DNA of 64,000 nt from Flammulina velutipes (taxonomy: Eukaryota; Basidiomycota; Agaricomycetes; Agaricales; Physalacriaceae). A model generated the notes under the pieces. The model did not search any database. It saw nothing but the letters and a program-made list of their open reading frames with translations, and was not told the DNA's origin. Numbering within the stretch: the first letter of the stretch is position 1; each line of letters starts with the position of its first letter. Location of the stretch: contig CM022376.1 of NCBI GenBank assembly GCA_011800155.1, forward strand, positions 1,240,001-1,304,000. Reading direction: 5' to 3'. A program made the position numbers and the translations under genes. Of the stretch, positions 10,506-22,500 are shown piece by piece.

Positions 10506-12975
10506 GCCGAAAGGTCGTCCTAGTAGAATGTCGTAGGCGACTCCTCGTAGAACGTGGACTTGCAAGAATATCGTAAGGTCGTTTCCGATAGTGAAAGGTA
10601 CGTTCCGGCAAACCCCCAGTGCAGACTCAACACCTTTGTTGGCAGACTGGACTTGAATTCTTGTTGAGGTGTCCAATGGCAGTCCGACGTGCTCCCACAC
10701 TTCTTCTGACATTGCCACTAGTTGCGCCCCTTCGTCCAAGATTGCTTCCACCTCGTACTTGTGATCGATCACCGGAGTGATCGCGCGTAAAGCCAGACTT
10801 TCCGCGCCGACGATCACCCCTTGGTCCGCGAGTGATTGATAGAATGCGTCGATCAATTCCCCCGCTTCCACGGATTCCAAGTTTTCTTCTGAGAGCGGTT
10901 CCTCGTCATCGTCCTCGATGGCGAGCATTCCCGTTTGCGCCACATCTTGTAATATCCTTCGGTTTGATACCACTTCCTTGATGCGTTTCCTAATCTCCGG
11001 TGCTACGGCCAGTAAGTCTTTGTTCGACAAAGTGGACGATCCTCCTAGTATAGTGTCGAAGACCCTATCGCTAGATTCCTTTTCGTTCAGGCCCGGTCCT
11101 AATTGGGTACGATATTGTTGATCGTCGGCCCGAAAAGGGTTCCTTGATCCGATCTGCGGATTTCCTTTTTGCTGAACCTGTTGTGGCTTAGGTGCTGATG
11201 GAGCGGCAGTGACGGTAGGCTTCGTCTGCTGCGCTTGTTTAGGCAAGACGTATCCTGGTGGAAGGTTCGGTCCGGGTGCTGCATCGTGAGCTGCCTTGGG
11301 GTCCACCCCAAATGGAGGTTTCTTCCACGTCGTCTTTGGTATCTCTACTCCTCGAAATGCCATTCGTTTGCCTGGCGGCATTGGCGGTCCTTTGTAGTTG
11401 TTTCCCGGCCCCGTGTTTTCCTTCTGGTTAAGGTTCAACGTAGCGTTCCAAAACTGTTCAGGTTGTTCGGTGATAATCTCGTTGCTGAGAAAGGTGGAGG
11501 AAGGCGGTATCCTCGATCCTCCTCCCCCTGGTCGAGTCACTTCCAGTAGGAAAGCCTTCCCTTCTGGTTGTCCCGTTGGTTTGAGATGCGGATTTTTCAG
11601 GTTCCACTGCACGATACGGTCGTACAGCGATCCTTCTCCCCTTGGGAAGTCCCTGGATCCGTCCCATAACGTGGTCCTTCCACCTGGAGAGATCAAGACT
11701 ACTTTGTCTTCGACCGCTTTCCGATGTACTGGACAAACGTTCCAGCTCCTGCATTCGGTTCCTCCGCAGAAACATCTAGGTTGGAACTGATTTCGCCTGG
11801 TTGATTCCTCGAACCTTTGCGTACTCGTGGATTTCACGTTTCCGCCATTCGCTTGTGGGTTCCTTTGTGGTTGTGGTCCTTGAGCGTTACCTGGTCCATT
11901 CTTGTTCTGTCCCGTCGATACTCCTTGTAGAGTCAGCGCTTGTAGTACCGCTTGTACCACAGCCGCTGGTTCAAATCCTTCGATTTTGACGCTATGTTCT
12001 TTTACGCCCGCTTTCTGGTTGGCGATAAACGTAGAGGTGCCAGTGAGACAGAACTCAGATGCTGATATGAGGTCGGCAAGCTTATGAGGCCTAGTTGGAG
12101 GATGGTCTGGGAATTTGATTTCCAAGCGCCTCTTAACCATTCCTTTCAAGGCTTCTCCCAAGCCGCGCTCGAACAGGCGCGCGAGCTCGGGGTCCGAAAC
12201 CGCACTCTCCTCCTTGAGAGCTAACCCAATCCTCTCGAATGTCCGCGTATATTCTCCTAGGGTGTGTAGGTCCTGAGGTGGCGCCAGATGGCGCTGGTCC
12301 GATGCGTCCTGTAAGTCCGATAATTCGTATCGTCCTTTCTCCCTTGCTCCTGGGTACTTGTTGAGCACCGCCTGTACGAAGGCGTCCCATGTTGCCTTGG
12401 TTATGACTCCTAGCGCGGATGTCACATCCTTTGCTTCTGGGATACGGCGCCAGTACTCTCGTGCTTCTGCTGGTAGATAGTACAGGGCGTACTGGATCCA
12501 GTCTGCGTCGTCCTTTTTCCCATGTCCCACACAAAGGTTTTTCACGTCTTCAAGGTAGTCCATCAGGTCTTTCGGATTTTCCGTAAAAGAGGGGGCGCTT
12601 TTGTTTCCCCTTCCCGGCATCGTTTTGTTAGACATGTTGGGTGTAGGTGTGTTGTTGGTTGGTGGGTTGGTAGGTGTATTGGTAGGCGCGGGGTTGTCTC
12701 CTCGGCCTTGGTTTCTGGCTTGATGCGCCAGGAATGGATTTGTAGGTGGAATTGTTGTTCCAGGTGGTCTCGCGGTTGTGGGTACCGTGAAGTCGAAGGG
12801 TTGTAAGGTGAGGGCAGTAAAGTCGATGTCCAAATCTTCTTGTACAGGAGTCAACGGGTTTACTGGCTCTCCTCTGTCCTCGGGGTCTTCGGTTGTACGA
12901 ACTTTCTTCGCGAATCTACCGCTGCTCTCTCTCGGCCTCTTTCCTCCAGCCAGAGTCCGACCCTCGGTTGATTCC

Positions 12976-14313
12976 TAGACTCCTTTGTCTCGCGACGACA
13001 AGGAAAGTGTTCGGAAGAACAAATGGGATCCTTGTTGTAGTATCCCCTCGCGGTGGGCTCCAGATATAGATCTCTTAACGAGTCTGAGTTCGTTGTGATG
13101 TTGAGGGGACTACCCGGTGGATTCCTGCTCTTGTTCTGGCGCACCGAGGTCGCAGACCTTGGTAGGTGACGAAGTCGGGCAGCGAGCTGTCGCAGATGAC
13201 GGTGGCGCTTCCAAGTACGTGTTCGTCGAAGTACTAACGCGTGCGCGAAAGTATAGGTTCCAAAAGTCTCTCGACAGTTGCAAGGGGCTTCTGTGTTGAT
13301 ATTGTGGGGTGATAATTCTATATATCTGTTTCTACGACATGCTACAGTATTTATACTGTACGCTGTCGGCTTTCTCTTCCGTCTAGTTCTACGCTTAGGC
13401 CTCTCGATGCCTGCGTCATGTACCCTGATCGAGCGATCGTGCGACGATCCGGGGTTTGAGTCCGTGATGTGATTGGCGTTCCGTCGCGTCGAGTCAGACC
13501 ACCTCGCGATATGACTCTTCGAGGGTGGTAATTCTCTCCGTTCCTGTCGGCTTTGGCATCCAGATTCCCGAAGGTGCCTGGGCGCCATGCATGGCGCACA
13601 GCCTTGGTGTAATCTCTTCCCATCGATCTGGATCTTCTCGTTATCGATCGTTGCAATCCATCGATTAGTTCGGTAGCTTCCGTGTTCTGAAACGTCCATG
13701 CTTGTGCCGTGTGAAGTGCTGCGCCATATGTTCCTAATGCGGACGCGCCGTGGATGGCGCGTTCACACGTTCCGACCTATATGGCGCTGGCGCCGTCGTG
13801 CGCCACACCCATGTTTAGTATCAGTTCTGCACTCAGCCCAAGTGCAGGCTGTACAGCAGTTCTGGTGACGGGTCAGGAAAGTTCGAGGACGGGTCAAGTA
13901 GGACAGGGTTCGAGTCAAGTCAAGGGATGTATGCGTCTAAAAGTACGCCTAAAAGGAAACGCCTTGGCGCGAATGCAGGAAAGAAGTCGGAGATGGGGTT
14001 GGGGGACAGGGATGAAGGTGATAGGTACGAAACGGGGCGGTGACAACGTACTCGACGGGCTCGGCACCTCACGGTGCGCGACTAACCTTTCAAAAAAAGT
14101 GGAAGCTCGCTATGCTAGCGAGAACACCGAGATGAAGATCGTGGCCGGAACGACGAGATCACGCAGAGAGAAAGGGAACCTCGTCGTGATAGTTGGGGAA
14201 AAAGGAAGAATGCCGTACTCTACGTAACGTCTCGGTATAAGTAGTCTTCCCAGAATAGTAAGTATGGAAGAGGAAGTCGGGAAATAAGCACGTGATCGAG
14301 AAGCGGGCTTACA
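12976..14313 (-). other. Gypsy leader and candidate 5' LTR
   Basis: No gene is supportable here. On the minus strand a segment from 14313 (TGTAAGCCC) to 13729 (GGAACA) has the TG...CA limits of an LTR, contains a TATA-like ACTTATACC, and is followed after two bases by TGGCGCAGCACTTC, which has the TGG start of a tRNA primer-binding site. The ~750-base stretch between this site and the gag frame is the untranslated leader. With no second LTR in view the limits remain a guess. Confidence 0.35.
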
Positions 14314-14606
14314 GTTGTAGATTTGAAGGAGGCATGATGTACTTCAATATGCTGTGTTTGGTTTGGTTTTTATTAGCGTAAAGATCCTGGTCATTTTGAG
14401 TGACTGCGTTTCCGATGTCTATGTACAATATGTTATCCAATGATTACCATTATGGCCTTAGGTTGCTGGACGAGAAGTGCCTTGAACGAGGATCAGGTGC
14501 CCGCCATAGTGTTGAGCTTCGGGACAACCATCTTTGTGGTTGTAGCCTCTTAAAACAGAGTAAATCTCAGTGGCGCACAAACATTTTCGGCAAAACCTTT
14601 TCTATT

Positions 14607-14680
14607 GGACACATTGGGAATTGAACCCAACACCTCCCGCATGCTAAGCGGGCGTGATAAACCAACTACACCATGTGCCC
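14607..14680 (-). tRNA. tRNA-Ala (anticodon AGC)
   Basis: The 74-nt cloverleaf reads on the minus strand. The acceptor stem GGGCACA pairs with TGTGTCC (one G-U), the anticodon stem CCCGC/GCGGG is perfect around the loop TTAGCAT (anticodon AGC, decoding GCU/GCC), and the T-loop GGTTCAATTCC is canonical. No intron is present. It sits 87 bp left of the target duplication of the DUF6589/RecQ element. Confidence 0.93.
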
Positions 14681-14766
14681 TAAAACGATAATCCCAACTT
14701 GGAATTATACCGCTATATTGTATAGTTCAACGCAGAGTCGGACAACACGCAAAAAGCGTAGAATGA

Positions 14767-14775
14767 GGCATTGAT
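14767..14775 (+). repeat. 9-bp target duplication, left copy (GGCATTGAT)
   Basis: Identical to 30787-30795 in the same orientation and directly abutting the TAGTCTCGT tip. Confidence 0.85.
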
Positions 14776-14901
14776 TAGTCTCGTACCCATCCGTTATGTC
14801 GAGATCCCCGCACCCTCCCATCGCTTGCGCTCGGATTCCGGACCGGACCACGTTTAGCGGAGTTGAATTTCGGGCGCAGGGAATCTCTCCATAACGTCTG
14901 G
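14776..14901 (+). repeat. Left terminal inverted repeat of DUF6589/RecQ unit
   Basis: Imperfect inverted copy of 30677-30786. The outer 20 bp and two inner blocks are conserved; the middle has length differences. It lies just upstream of the DUF6589 gene and probably contributes to its promoter. Confidence 0.82.
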
Positions 14902-15020
14902 GGCATTTCATATAGGAGATACCGGGTCCGTCACGCCGTCACTTAATGACGTGCTATCTCTAGCGCAACTACCCAATATATCCAGTTGTCTGCCATCACA
15001 TCAACGATATCATTCCACTT

Positions 15021-17890
15021 ATGGACGCTGAACCCTCGCCTGAAGAATGGGACCTCCTACGTCGCAACGATAGCATGAATGACCCGTCAGACGACGAAGA
15101 CACAGATCCAGAGTCAGAAGAAGATTCCAACACACAGCCACAACCCCTAGAAGATTCTGACTCGGAGGACGACAATCCCTCTGCACAATCACACACTCCA
15201 TCTAGCGACAACAAAGCTCCTTCGGTTCGAAGAATTTTGTCCATGATGCAAAAAGAAGGCATGGACTTTACCACTCTTGTGGACCTTGTTCTGTGGGGGG
15301 ATGATGATTGTATAGGAGACCCAGTCATTCGTGGCGCTCGGACGGCATTAATGAACAGTGAAAAACTACCTGGTATACTGCGGCGTATCTGGAGACCTCC
15401 GAGGACCACTAAAACCATCAACCAAACTTGTCCTGCCTACAATGTGATGCATTGTTTCGTCCGTACCACCTGGCTCTCCATCATCTCCTCTGAGCTCAAG
15501 ACACTTGGAGTTGAGTATGAATCCCCCAAGGGTGATGACATTACCAAGAAGGCACTCACCAACATCAAATTCGACTATCTCTTTGACCGTGTTCAAGCAG
15601 TGGCGCCAAATGTCTGGGATACCTTATATACTTTGGCCTACTCTTCTAATCAACGGGAACGGAACAGCCGCAAGGATCCAATCAAGGTAGGCTCTTGTAA
15701 TTGTTCTGCACATGCATTGCTTATCTTAAACAAGGTCGTTCTCATGATTATCTCTATGCTATGCTATACTCGGTCACAGCACTGCAATGTCCTGCAGAAA
15801 GCATTGGCGGTCTACATGAAATTCCGTGGGCTATCAGCGAAGGCGTTTGACACCCTCCATGCACTCGGTATCACAATGAGCTTCAAATGGACGACAGAGG
15901 CGGTCGAGCGCATATCATCTAGGTCTATGATCGAAGTCAGGTCTATGATGTCCAAATATCCTTGGATTATCTCCTACGATAACATCCAGCTCTCATTCCG
16001 GGTGTTCTCCCAACGTCTCGACAATCAGGGTGAGTTTGGCAACGGGACGGCCGCAACTGTATACATCAAAGAGGACGCCACACCCTTCTCTGACGAAGTG
16101 AACCGTGCATTCCAGCTGCAGCGGGCGGCTGGTCTGGAGACTCCACTTACAGCCTTGGAAATCATGCATCTCGCCATTAAACATTCCTCCCCTATCCACA
16201 AGCGAATGCTATACCACACCCTTCGCTTCCTCACAGAATGCCCCGAATTTGACGTTAAAACATACAATCACCGCGAAAGTGAATTGCTTAAACCGCCTGC
16301 TTGGATTGAGGCGCTATCTGTTGGGACGGAACATGTCACGATGCAGTACCTTCTGGGCAGCGTCGGCATTCCCGAAACTAGCTATGAGGATAATTTGCGC
16401 CTCCTAGAAGAATGGCTGTCTCAGTTGGACATGCATGGTCTTGACGAGCAGATGAAACTTGCCATCAAACAGCTTATAGCGTGGTGCGGAGATCAGCTCA
16501 CCATCGAGCGTTTGCGCGGCCTCTTCAGGATGCGTGCGGGTGATTCGAACTCGTATGACCGTCTGGACTGGATGGTCCTCGTATTTGGCTGGTTCCATCT
16601 ACAGATGGCTTTTGCCCAGTCCTTATTCAAGCAATACCTCGGAACGAATAAAGGCTACAGTCTACGGAGGTCCTTCAGTGCAATGAAGCATAAAGGCTTG
16701 CAGACTGCCTCGATCAAAGGGCCATTCCATCATCACTTGGAGGAAGCTCTCTTCCATGTTGGCGAGGCTCATATTTTGGTTGACTGGAAAGGTGTATCAG
16801 GTGTCGAGTCATTATCTCAACTTCGAGGTTGCTCACCGGAGCAGCTAGTTCAGTTTGCCGAAGAGATCATGAGCAAACATGCTTCGTACAATGCCTTGAA
16901 CGAGCACGATACACGGGACGAGAAGGACCAGGACCAAGGCAAACGGCAGACAATTATGTGGAACCGCGACATCTTGCAGTACATTGTCCTGGACGAGGCT
17001 ATCAAAAACGGTGATGTGGGTATGATGGAAGCCATGTTACCCACCTTGCTTTTCTGGTTTATGGGTGGCAGAAATCCTAAGTATGCAATTGAGGTACTTG
17101 AGCTGTTGCAAGGCTTGGAGCATGAATGGACTGACGAGGTTAAGTGAGTTGCAATTATATTCATTGACATTTTGAACGTAACTTACCAAATCTGGAAGGG
17201 CCTTCGTCAAAGAGCATTGTTGGGTTCTCAACTTTGCTGCTCGGCGAGACTCTCATGTGCCCGTTGATCAAGCACAAGAGCACAATATCAAGGACATAAA
17301 GGTCTGTTGCACAAAGAAGGATCATCGTCACTGAAGTTGACAAGTATTAGGTCACTTACCGCTCTGAAGGTCCCAAAATCGACTGGGCGTACTTAAAAAA
17401 GCTTCATCCTGCGATTCCCGTCATCCGAAGTCTATGTGAACATCTAGAGCAGGAGTTCGGGACTCTAAGTCGTGGCAAGAAGCACAGCGAGCCGAAGAAA
17501 GATAAGGATGTAAGTATGCTACGGAAAATGTTCGAGGATTCCGGGTACCACAAGATGGAGAAAGGGAGAAAGATAGAAAACGAGAAAGACAAAGCACAGG
17601 ATTATAGCGAATTGGGTATGAAGGCATTAACGGAGACAAAGGTATTGGTAAAGTGGCATCAAAATAGGTATTTCAAGCGGTCAACACTTGAGGAATGGCC
17701 TGAAACGGTGAACGAAGGTGCTTCATCATCGTCTACTCCATCTGGTAGGTCGTATTCTCTTCATCCCCTCTTTCCAACTGATGTTGTGCTCCTAGCGACG
17801 TTTCCGCCGAGTGAGTCGACTCCAAGCGCGCGGGCTGAGAGCCCACTAGTGGATGACGAGGTAGATTATCAACCTCAGCCAATGGAGTGA
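15021..17890 (+). CDS. DUF6589-domain protein, candidate transposase
   Basis: The ATG at 15021 opens a Ser/Asp/Glu-rich tail of ~60 residues, followed by the DUF6589 region. Family hallmarks are IISYDNIQ (~residue 300), CGDQLTIERLRGLF (~470), SYDRLDWMVLVFGWFHLQMA, KQYLGTNKG and KGPFHHHLEEAL. Likely introns are 15687-15734 (in frame), 17144-17199 and a short one ending TATTAG near 17350. The exon after them carries DKAQDYSELGMKAL and ends at the TGA 17888-17890. A further 51-base in-frame stretch (17742-17792) could also be spliced. The function of DUF6589 is not established. The two conserved Asp motifs (YDN, GDQ) and the conserved HHHLEEAL would suit an RNase H-fold transposase, which is an inference supported by its position inside a unit with inverted ends. 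No internal stop is seen. Confidence 0.85.
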
Positions 17891-18474
17891 CGAGCTGGCT
17901 ACGTCGCCATGCGAAATATGCAGCAGGAGTGTTGCATTGAGCGGGTGCTGGCGAAAATATGTCGGCGATAGGTATCCGGGTGGTGTTGGGTGATGGCCTC
18001 AAAGGAGGCGGAGACGCATAGGCCTGGAATAAATAAGTATGGTACTATAACAAAAGAAGTGATTACACTCACTGTCCACGATGCGGGAGCAGTCGGCGCA
18101 AGACGTCTTGCTTGCTTGGCAGCGGCGAGACTGGAATGTCTATCTGCCTTCTCTTGGGTTCGACGATTCCGTTCAACTTGCTTCTTCTCCAGCGCTGCTT
18201 CCTTCTGCGCAGCTTTTTCCTGATCTCGCAATGTCTTCTTCTGCTCCTGGACTGCCTTCTTCGCCCGCTTTACCTCCTCCCGCTTCTCCATCTCCTCTCT
18301 ATTGACCTGGGCTAGAACGTCCAAGACATCCTGACCATGCATCTCTACAAACAGCCACTCCAACTTCAACTGCGCTCTGATGTCGTCAACGTCTTTCCAT
18401 CGAGTGCTAGCTGCCAGCGCCGTAAGTGTCTTGTCAGGAAGCAAAACAGCAACAGTGAATGGTGCATGTTTATA

Positions 18475-19513
18475 CACCCTATGACCTACTAACAACTAGT
18501 TAAACCCCTATAGTGACGGGGACAAACAACTAGTTGCTGTCCGTCACTACGGGGTAATAGGTCAGGTAGCTACATTTGGCTGGGGCGGGGCGGGATCTAC
18601 TGGTACGGCTAGGGGGTCGGTACGGGGATATACTGGGATGGCGCGCCACGGTCAGGTAGGTACGGGGGCTGGGGCAACCGGGTGTGGCGCACCGGAGCAA
18701 TCAGTCAGGGAAAAGCAGATCAATCATTACCGTAGGGACGGGGGAATATGCCGGGGCGCTATTGAAGCGTGGCGTCATCCGGAACCAGGGACCGGATACC
18801 GTGCCAATAATGATGGACCACCGGGAGCGGGTCCTAGCGCGTTGCGCCACGCTTCCAAACCGGGACCTGCAGACTGGGGGTAAATGCGAAAATGTAATGC
18901 TATAGAAGGAATATATATATATGATACATACGAGCAGGTAAGCGTACGCGATACAGTGGGATAGAAATGTGGCGGGGAATGGGATCGGGGCGACGGGCAG
19001 GTAGATGGGAAGAAGCAAAAATGGTGGGGGAGGTGATAGTATGTTATAAAACAAATGTAGGAGCGAAGAAACGAAGGGAAACGGTGAGGAAACGGGTGAG
19101 GAACATCGAAAATGGTGGCACAGCGGGATAATGGGGGCGACGGCGGTCCAGCTGCTTCCAGCGGCAACGGGGGGGGGGTGGAATAATCCTTGGAGGGCCT
19201 AATGGGAGGCGTTGACACGATTTCGCAGTGGCGGCAGCGTTGGGTAGTGCACAATATCAAAAATGGTCCACCGGGTTGGTTGTCGTATTGCTAGCAGGCT
19301 GCACGCGTTGCAGGCAGTCATTCGTAGTCGATAATGTCGATAAAAAGATGTTGGGACATGCCTCGTATGAAGCAGTCGAGCGGCAAGAATGCCAGCATCA
19401 TCGCTGTCAATGGTAGAGTCAGCATCAGCTGTTCTCAGCGCCCAAGTCCAACGCCGAGATCGCCGATACTGACTATTCCTTACTCACGTCAATACATCAA
19501 CTCAAACGAACAT
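18475..19513 (+). repeat. Left terminal inverted repeat of KDZ element
   Basis: Reverse complement of 27470-28506. The outermost ~90 bp are shared with the fold-back element at 7705-10505. Short mirror-image open frames here are not genes. Confidence 0.93.
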
Positions 19514-19556
19514 CAATAGCAATAGAACATTTAAACTACAAATACAACTCGTAGAT

Positions 19557-22500
19557 TTACACATCGTCATTGAGAGTATCGTCCTCGTCAGGCTCATCGT
19601 CGTACAGCTCAGCGGAAAGCTCATAATTCAACGACGTCTCTGTCGATGTACTGCCCAGCATCTCTAACCCCAAATCTACCAACGGCTTCCATGCAGCCTC
19701 CAAACGTGCTGCCTGCTCACGCAGACGCGTCGAAGACGCCAGTGCCATTGCCATCAAACCTTCACGAATCTCAGCGGAAGCGTTGGGCCGCGCGACACTC
19801 CGTCGATCCCACCAATCAGCCTTCCAGCGGTCGAACGCAACAACGCGTCGCATTTCCTCAATGAGAAGTTCGATTTCTTCTCGCCAACGTAGCATCCGAG
19901 CCCTCGCCTTTGACCACTCACGCTTGAGACCTAGATAGACGGAAGGAACCATGTCAGTGTCAGCAGTAAGGAATGCATGTTGGGACGCACTGTTTTTGAA
20001 TGCCTCGTCACCCGTCATCGTCTCTGCAGATACACCATTGGGATAGCTATACCAAATCCACGAGACTTCTCGCCGACCCTCTCCTTGCGATGCGAGCGCG
20101 TCTGCCGTTAGAGGTCCAGTTTGACTGACGAAAAGCAGGCCACGCTCTCGTATGTCGTTCGCTTCCGCTTCCTCCTGCGCTGTAAGCATGCGCTCATTGA
20201 GACCACTCACATGCTTTTCCTCCAGGACACGGAGCTGGTTCTCCCAGTCACCGTGACCTTTCAGACGATAAAGGGCGTTGCGAGCCCAGCGATATTGCAA
20301 TTTTGCGAGATTAATATTGACCAGGACACTACAATTCTTGTCAGATACATCTAATATAAGGAGGAATAAAACTCACCGTCGCTGTATCCCTTCAGCTCGC
20401 GTCACAGAAGTTTGGCCAGAAACATTTTGCACTTGGAAGAGAATGCCTGCGGAACGTGTTCGTATGTTGGAGCGTAAGGAGTCAAGGGATTCCCAGCACT
20501 CCGCTTCACGCAACCGCATCTCCATTTCGGCAAGTCCGGGTTTGCAGGCGCGCGCAACCTCACGTTGTCCCGCGGAGAGTTCTGATGGCATATGCAGCTT
20601 GATCTCCTCCGGAACAACGACATCCGGTAAAGCATTGAAACGTTCCAGTTGTTCCGACGACAGGAACTCTTGTAAGTGCGGCATGTAGATTTGCTGCAGT
20701 CCGCGGAATTTCTTGATACGCCGTAAGATTACTGTCGTGCGTTTAACATTGCGACACTCAACCGAGAAGAGAAAAGTGGCGTACGTGTGCGCCTCTTCTC
20801 GATATTAAGTTGTTGGTATGTAGCACCCGAATGACGTGCTTTCACCTCCCATGCCAACGAACGTCTGAGCGCACACTAACTTTCAGTTCAATGTAATACT
20901 AGAATGCCACTTACTGTAGACTCTCAATTTCGAGACCCAATGCCAACATTGTGCTTGCATTGGACTCCTGAACAATCACCTCCGGGTTCTTCGCCAGTGC
21001 TGCTTGTTCTTCTTTTTCGAGCTCGATGCGAATCTCGGCGATCGACTGCTGTGATCCGGACGACCCTTCATACGGACAGGGTTGGGTAAAATCTGCTTCC
21101 CATGCTTTGATTTCTTGAAGCCAGATATCAAGCACATCACGACCAAAGACAACCGCTAAACCTTCATCGAAGTGTTTGAAGTTCTCGGTATGTGTTGGAG
21201 CGTTCGTGAGTGCCTCGACCAGTCGTGAGGCAAGGACACGCTCTGCCAAGAATCACGATTGATGTTAGTGTGCGGCAGCATCAACTTAATTATGTAGGGC
21301 TCACCGAATGACTCGATAGTCCGACGATTGATGTTGTTGAATATGTCGTCAAGGGTATCGGCACGGGCGCCGGGACCCATTTTCTTTGTCTGTGAAGCGG
21401 CGCGATTACTGAGAGACCATAACCATTCAATTATCTCAGCTGCGGTCCGACCTACAAACGGAAGAAGATTGAGCGAGAATTGAGCGTGGTCTTCTGGTAA
21501 ATGCGACCAAAAATGAAGCTTGGGAATGGCAAATCGCATCAATTCTGGATTCAGGAACTGGACGGGGGCAGGGAGATCCTTGACGCGTTTCAACCAGTTT
21601 TTGCTCCATATGCACGCAATGTCGTACGATGTAAGTTTCTTGATATCGGGATCGAGTCTACACGCGGACGCGTGGACGTAATCAACCGAACAGAATCTAG
21701 AACGTTGTCAGATTCAGGACAAGTTTACATGTGTGGCGTCCATACTTCTCTCCTTTGCTCAAGTCTCCCAGCCCGTTGGGGCGAAGACATCCATGCCGAG
21801 CACAGCACACACCGGTAACTCCTGATACCCTCAGGCCCTTCGCATTTTTGATATTGGCTAGGTGATAAGCCTGGAACCCGGAGCAGTTGGGAGCGTCTTC
21901 TTGTGTGGCGTACTTAGCCAGCCAACGGAAGTACGGTTTGCGCGGCGTGAAATAGGCGTTGCCATCACCCAATGGCGGATCACGAGCTTCTGAGGAAACG
22001 TTCTCGTTGCGCAGTCTGAAGTTGGCATCATTTGCTAGAAATGCAGTGTAGATCCAGCTGCAGTGTATTGAGTTCTAATATTACAACGTCCATTGGGACA
22101 CGAAAACGCACGCGTTCGGTTGAGTAGCATAGTCAGATGGAATATTTTTCCCGGGCTGGGGACACGCCGGACAGAGCAATGCCAATTCTCCATCAGCTGT
22201 TCCTGCAATCCCGCTTTCGTCATGTCCGCGCCCAGCGTCGCGACACAATTTGATGTGCCTCCATTGCCGTAGGCAACGAAGTAGAACGCGATACCGATTT
22301 GGTGCCGAAGCGCCCGTCCGCTCCTCAGTGAGCTCTGACAAGCTTCGCCAGAGGTCCCACGTTGGAAGCTTGCCATTACAGTTTAGCGAATGCACAAACC
22401 GAAGGAGGGAGAAGGTCACAGCGGTGTGGGGATACGTCGGTGTAGCAGGCCACCAACTATTCCTAAGGGTGAGGTTTCTATAATCAGTAGGACCCCGACA

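Larger units (their letters stand above)
7506..12975 (-). pseudogene. gag: Gypsy Gag-protease, split by the fold-back element
   Basis: The frame is open on the minus strand from 12975 (just after a TAG) to the insertion at 10506, and again from 7704 to the TGA at 7508-7506. The first conventional ATG is at 12635 (MSNKTMPGRG), so the true start is uncertain and may use an upstream spliced exon. The N-terminal ~70 residues are Pro/Thr-rich. They are followed by the capsid-like region (WIQYALYYLPAEAREYWR), a short Cys-rich knuckle (CFCGGTECRSWNVCPVHR) and a retropepsin-like domain with the catalytic motif LDEGAQ and the conserved ILLGRPF near its end. The foreign element enters right after GRPFG and brings an in-frame stop at 10485. 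Deleting it with one 7-bp duplication copy gives an open frame, so the break is a single recent event. Confidence 0.88.
3886..14313 (-). mobile_element. Ty3/Gypsy LTR retrotransposon, interrupted, one LTR candidate visible
   Basis: The minus strand carries gag (aspartic protease at its end) and then pol with reverse transcriptase, RNase H and integrase, the domain order of Ty3/Gypsy (Metaviridae). A 2.8-kb fold-back element interrupts it at 7705-10505. A candidate 5' LTR (13729-14313) lies upstream of gag. The matching 3' LTR is not found between 3886 and base 1, so the left end is either outside the window or lost. The true left limit is therefore unknown. Confidence 0.85.

Noticed and set aside
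13754..14227. 157-codon plus-strand frame upstream of gag
   Set aside because: It lies within the candidate LTR and leader, is low-complexity Gly/Arg/Ser, and has no recognisable fold.
18638..19260. Open frames inside the KDZ inverted repeats, duplicated at 27567-28343
   Set aside because: Same reason: non-coding repeat DNA read in two mirrored places.
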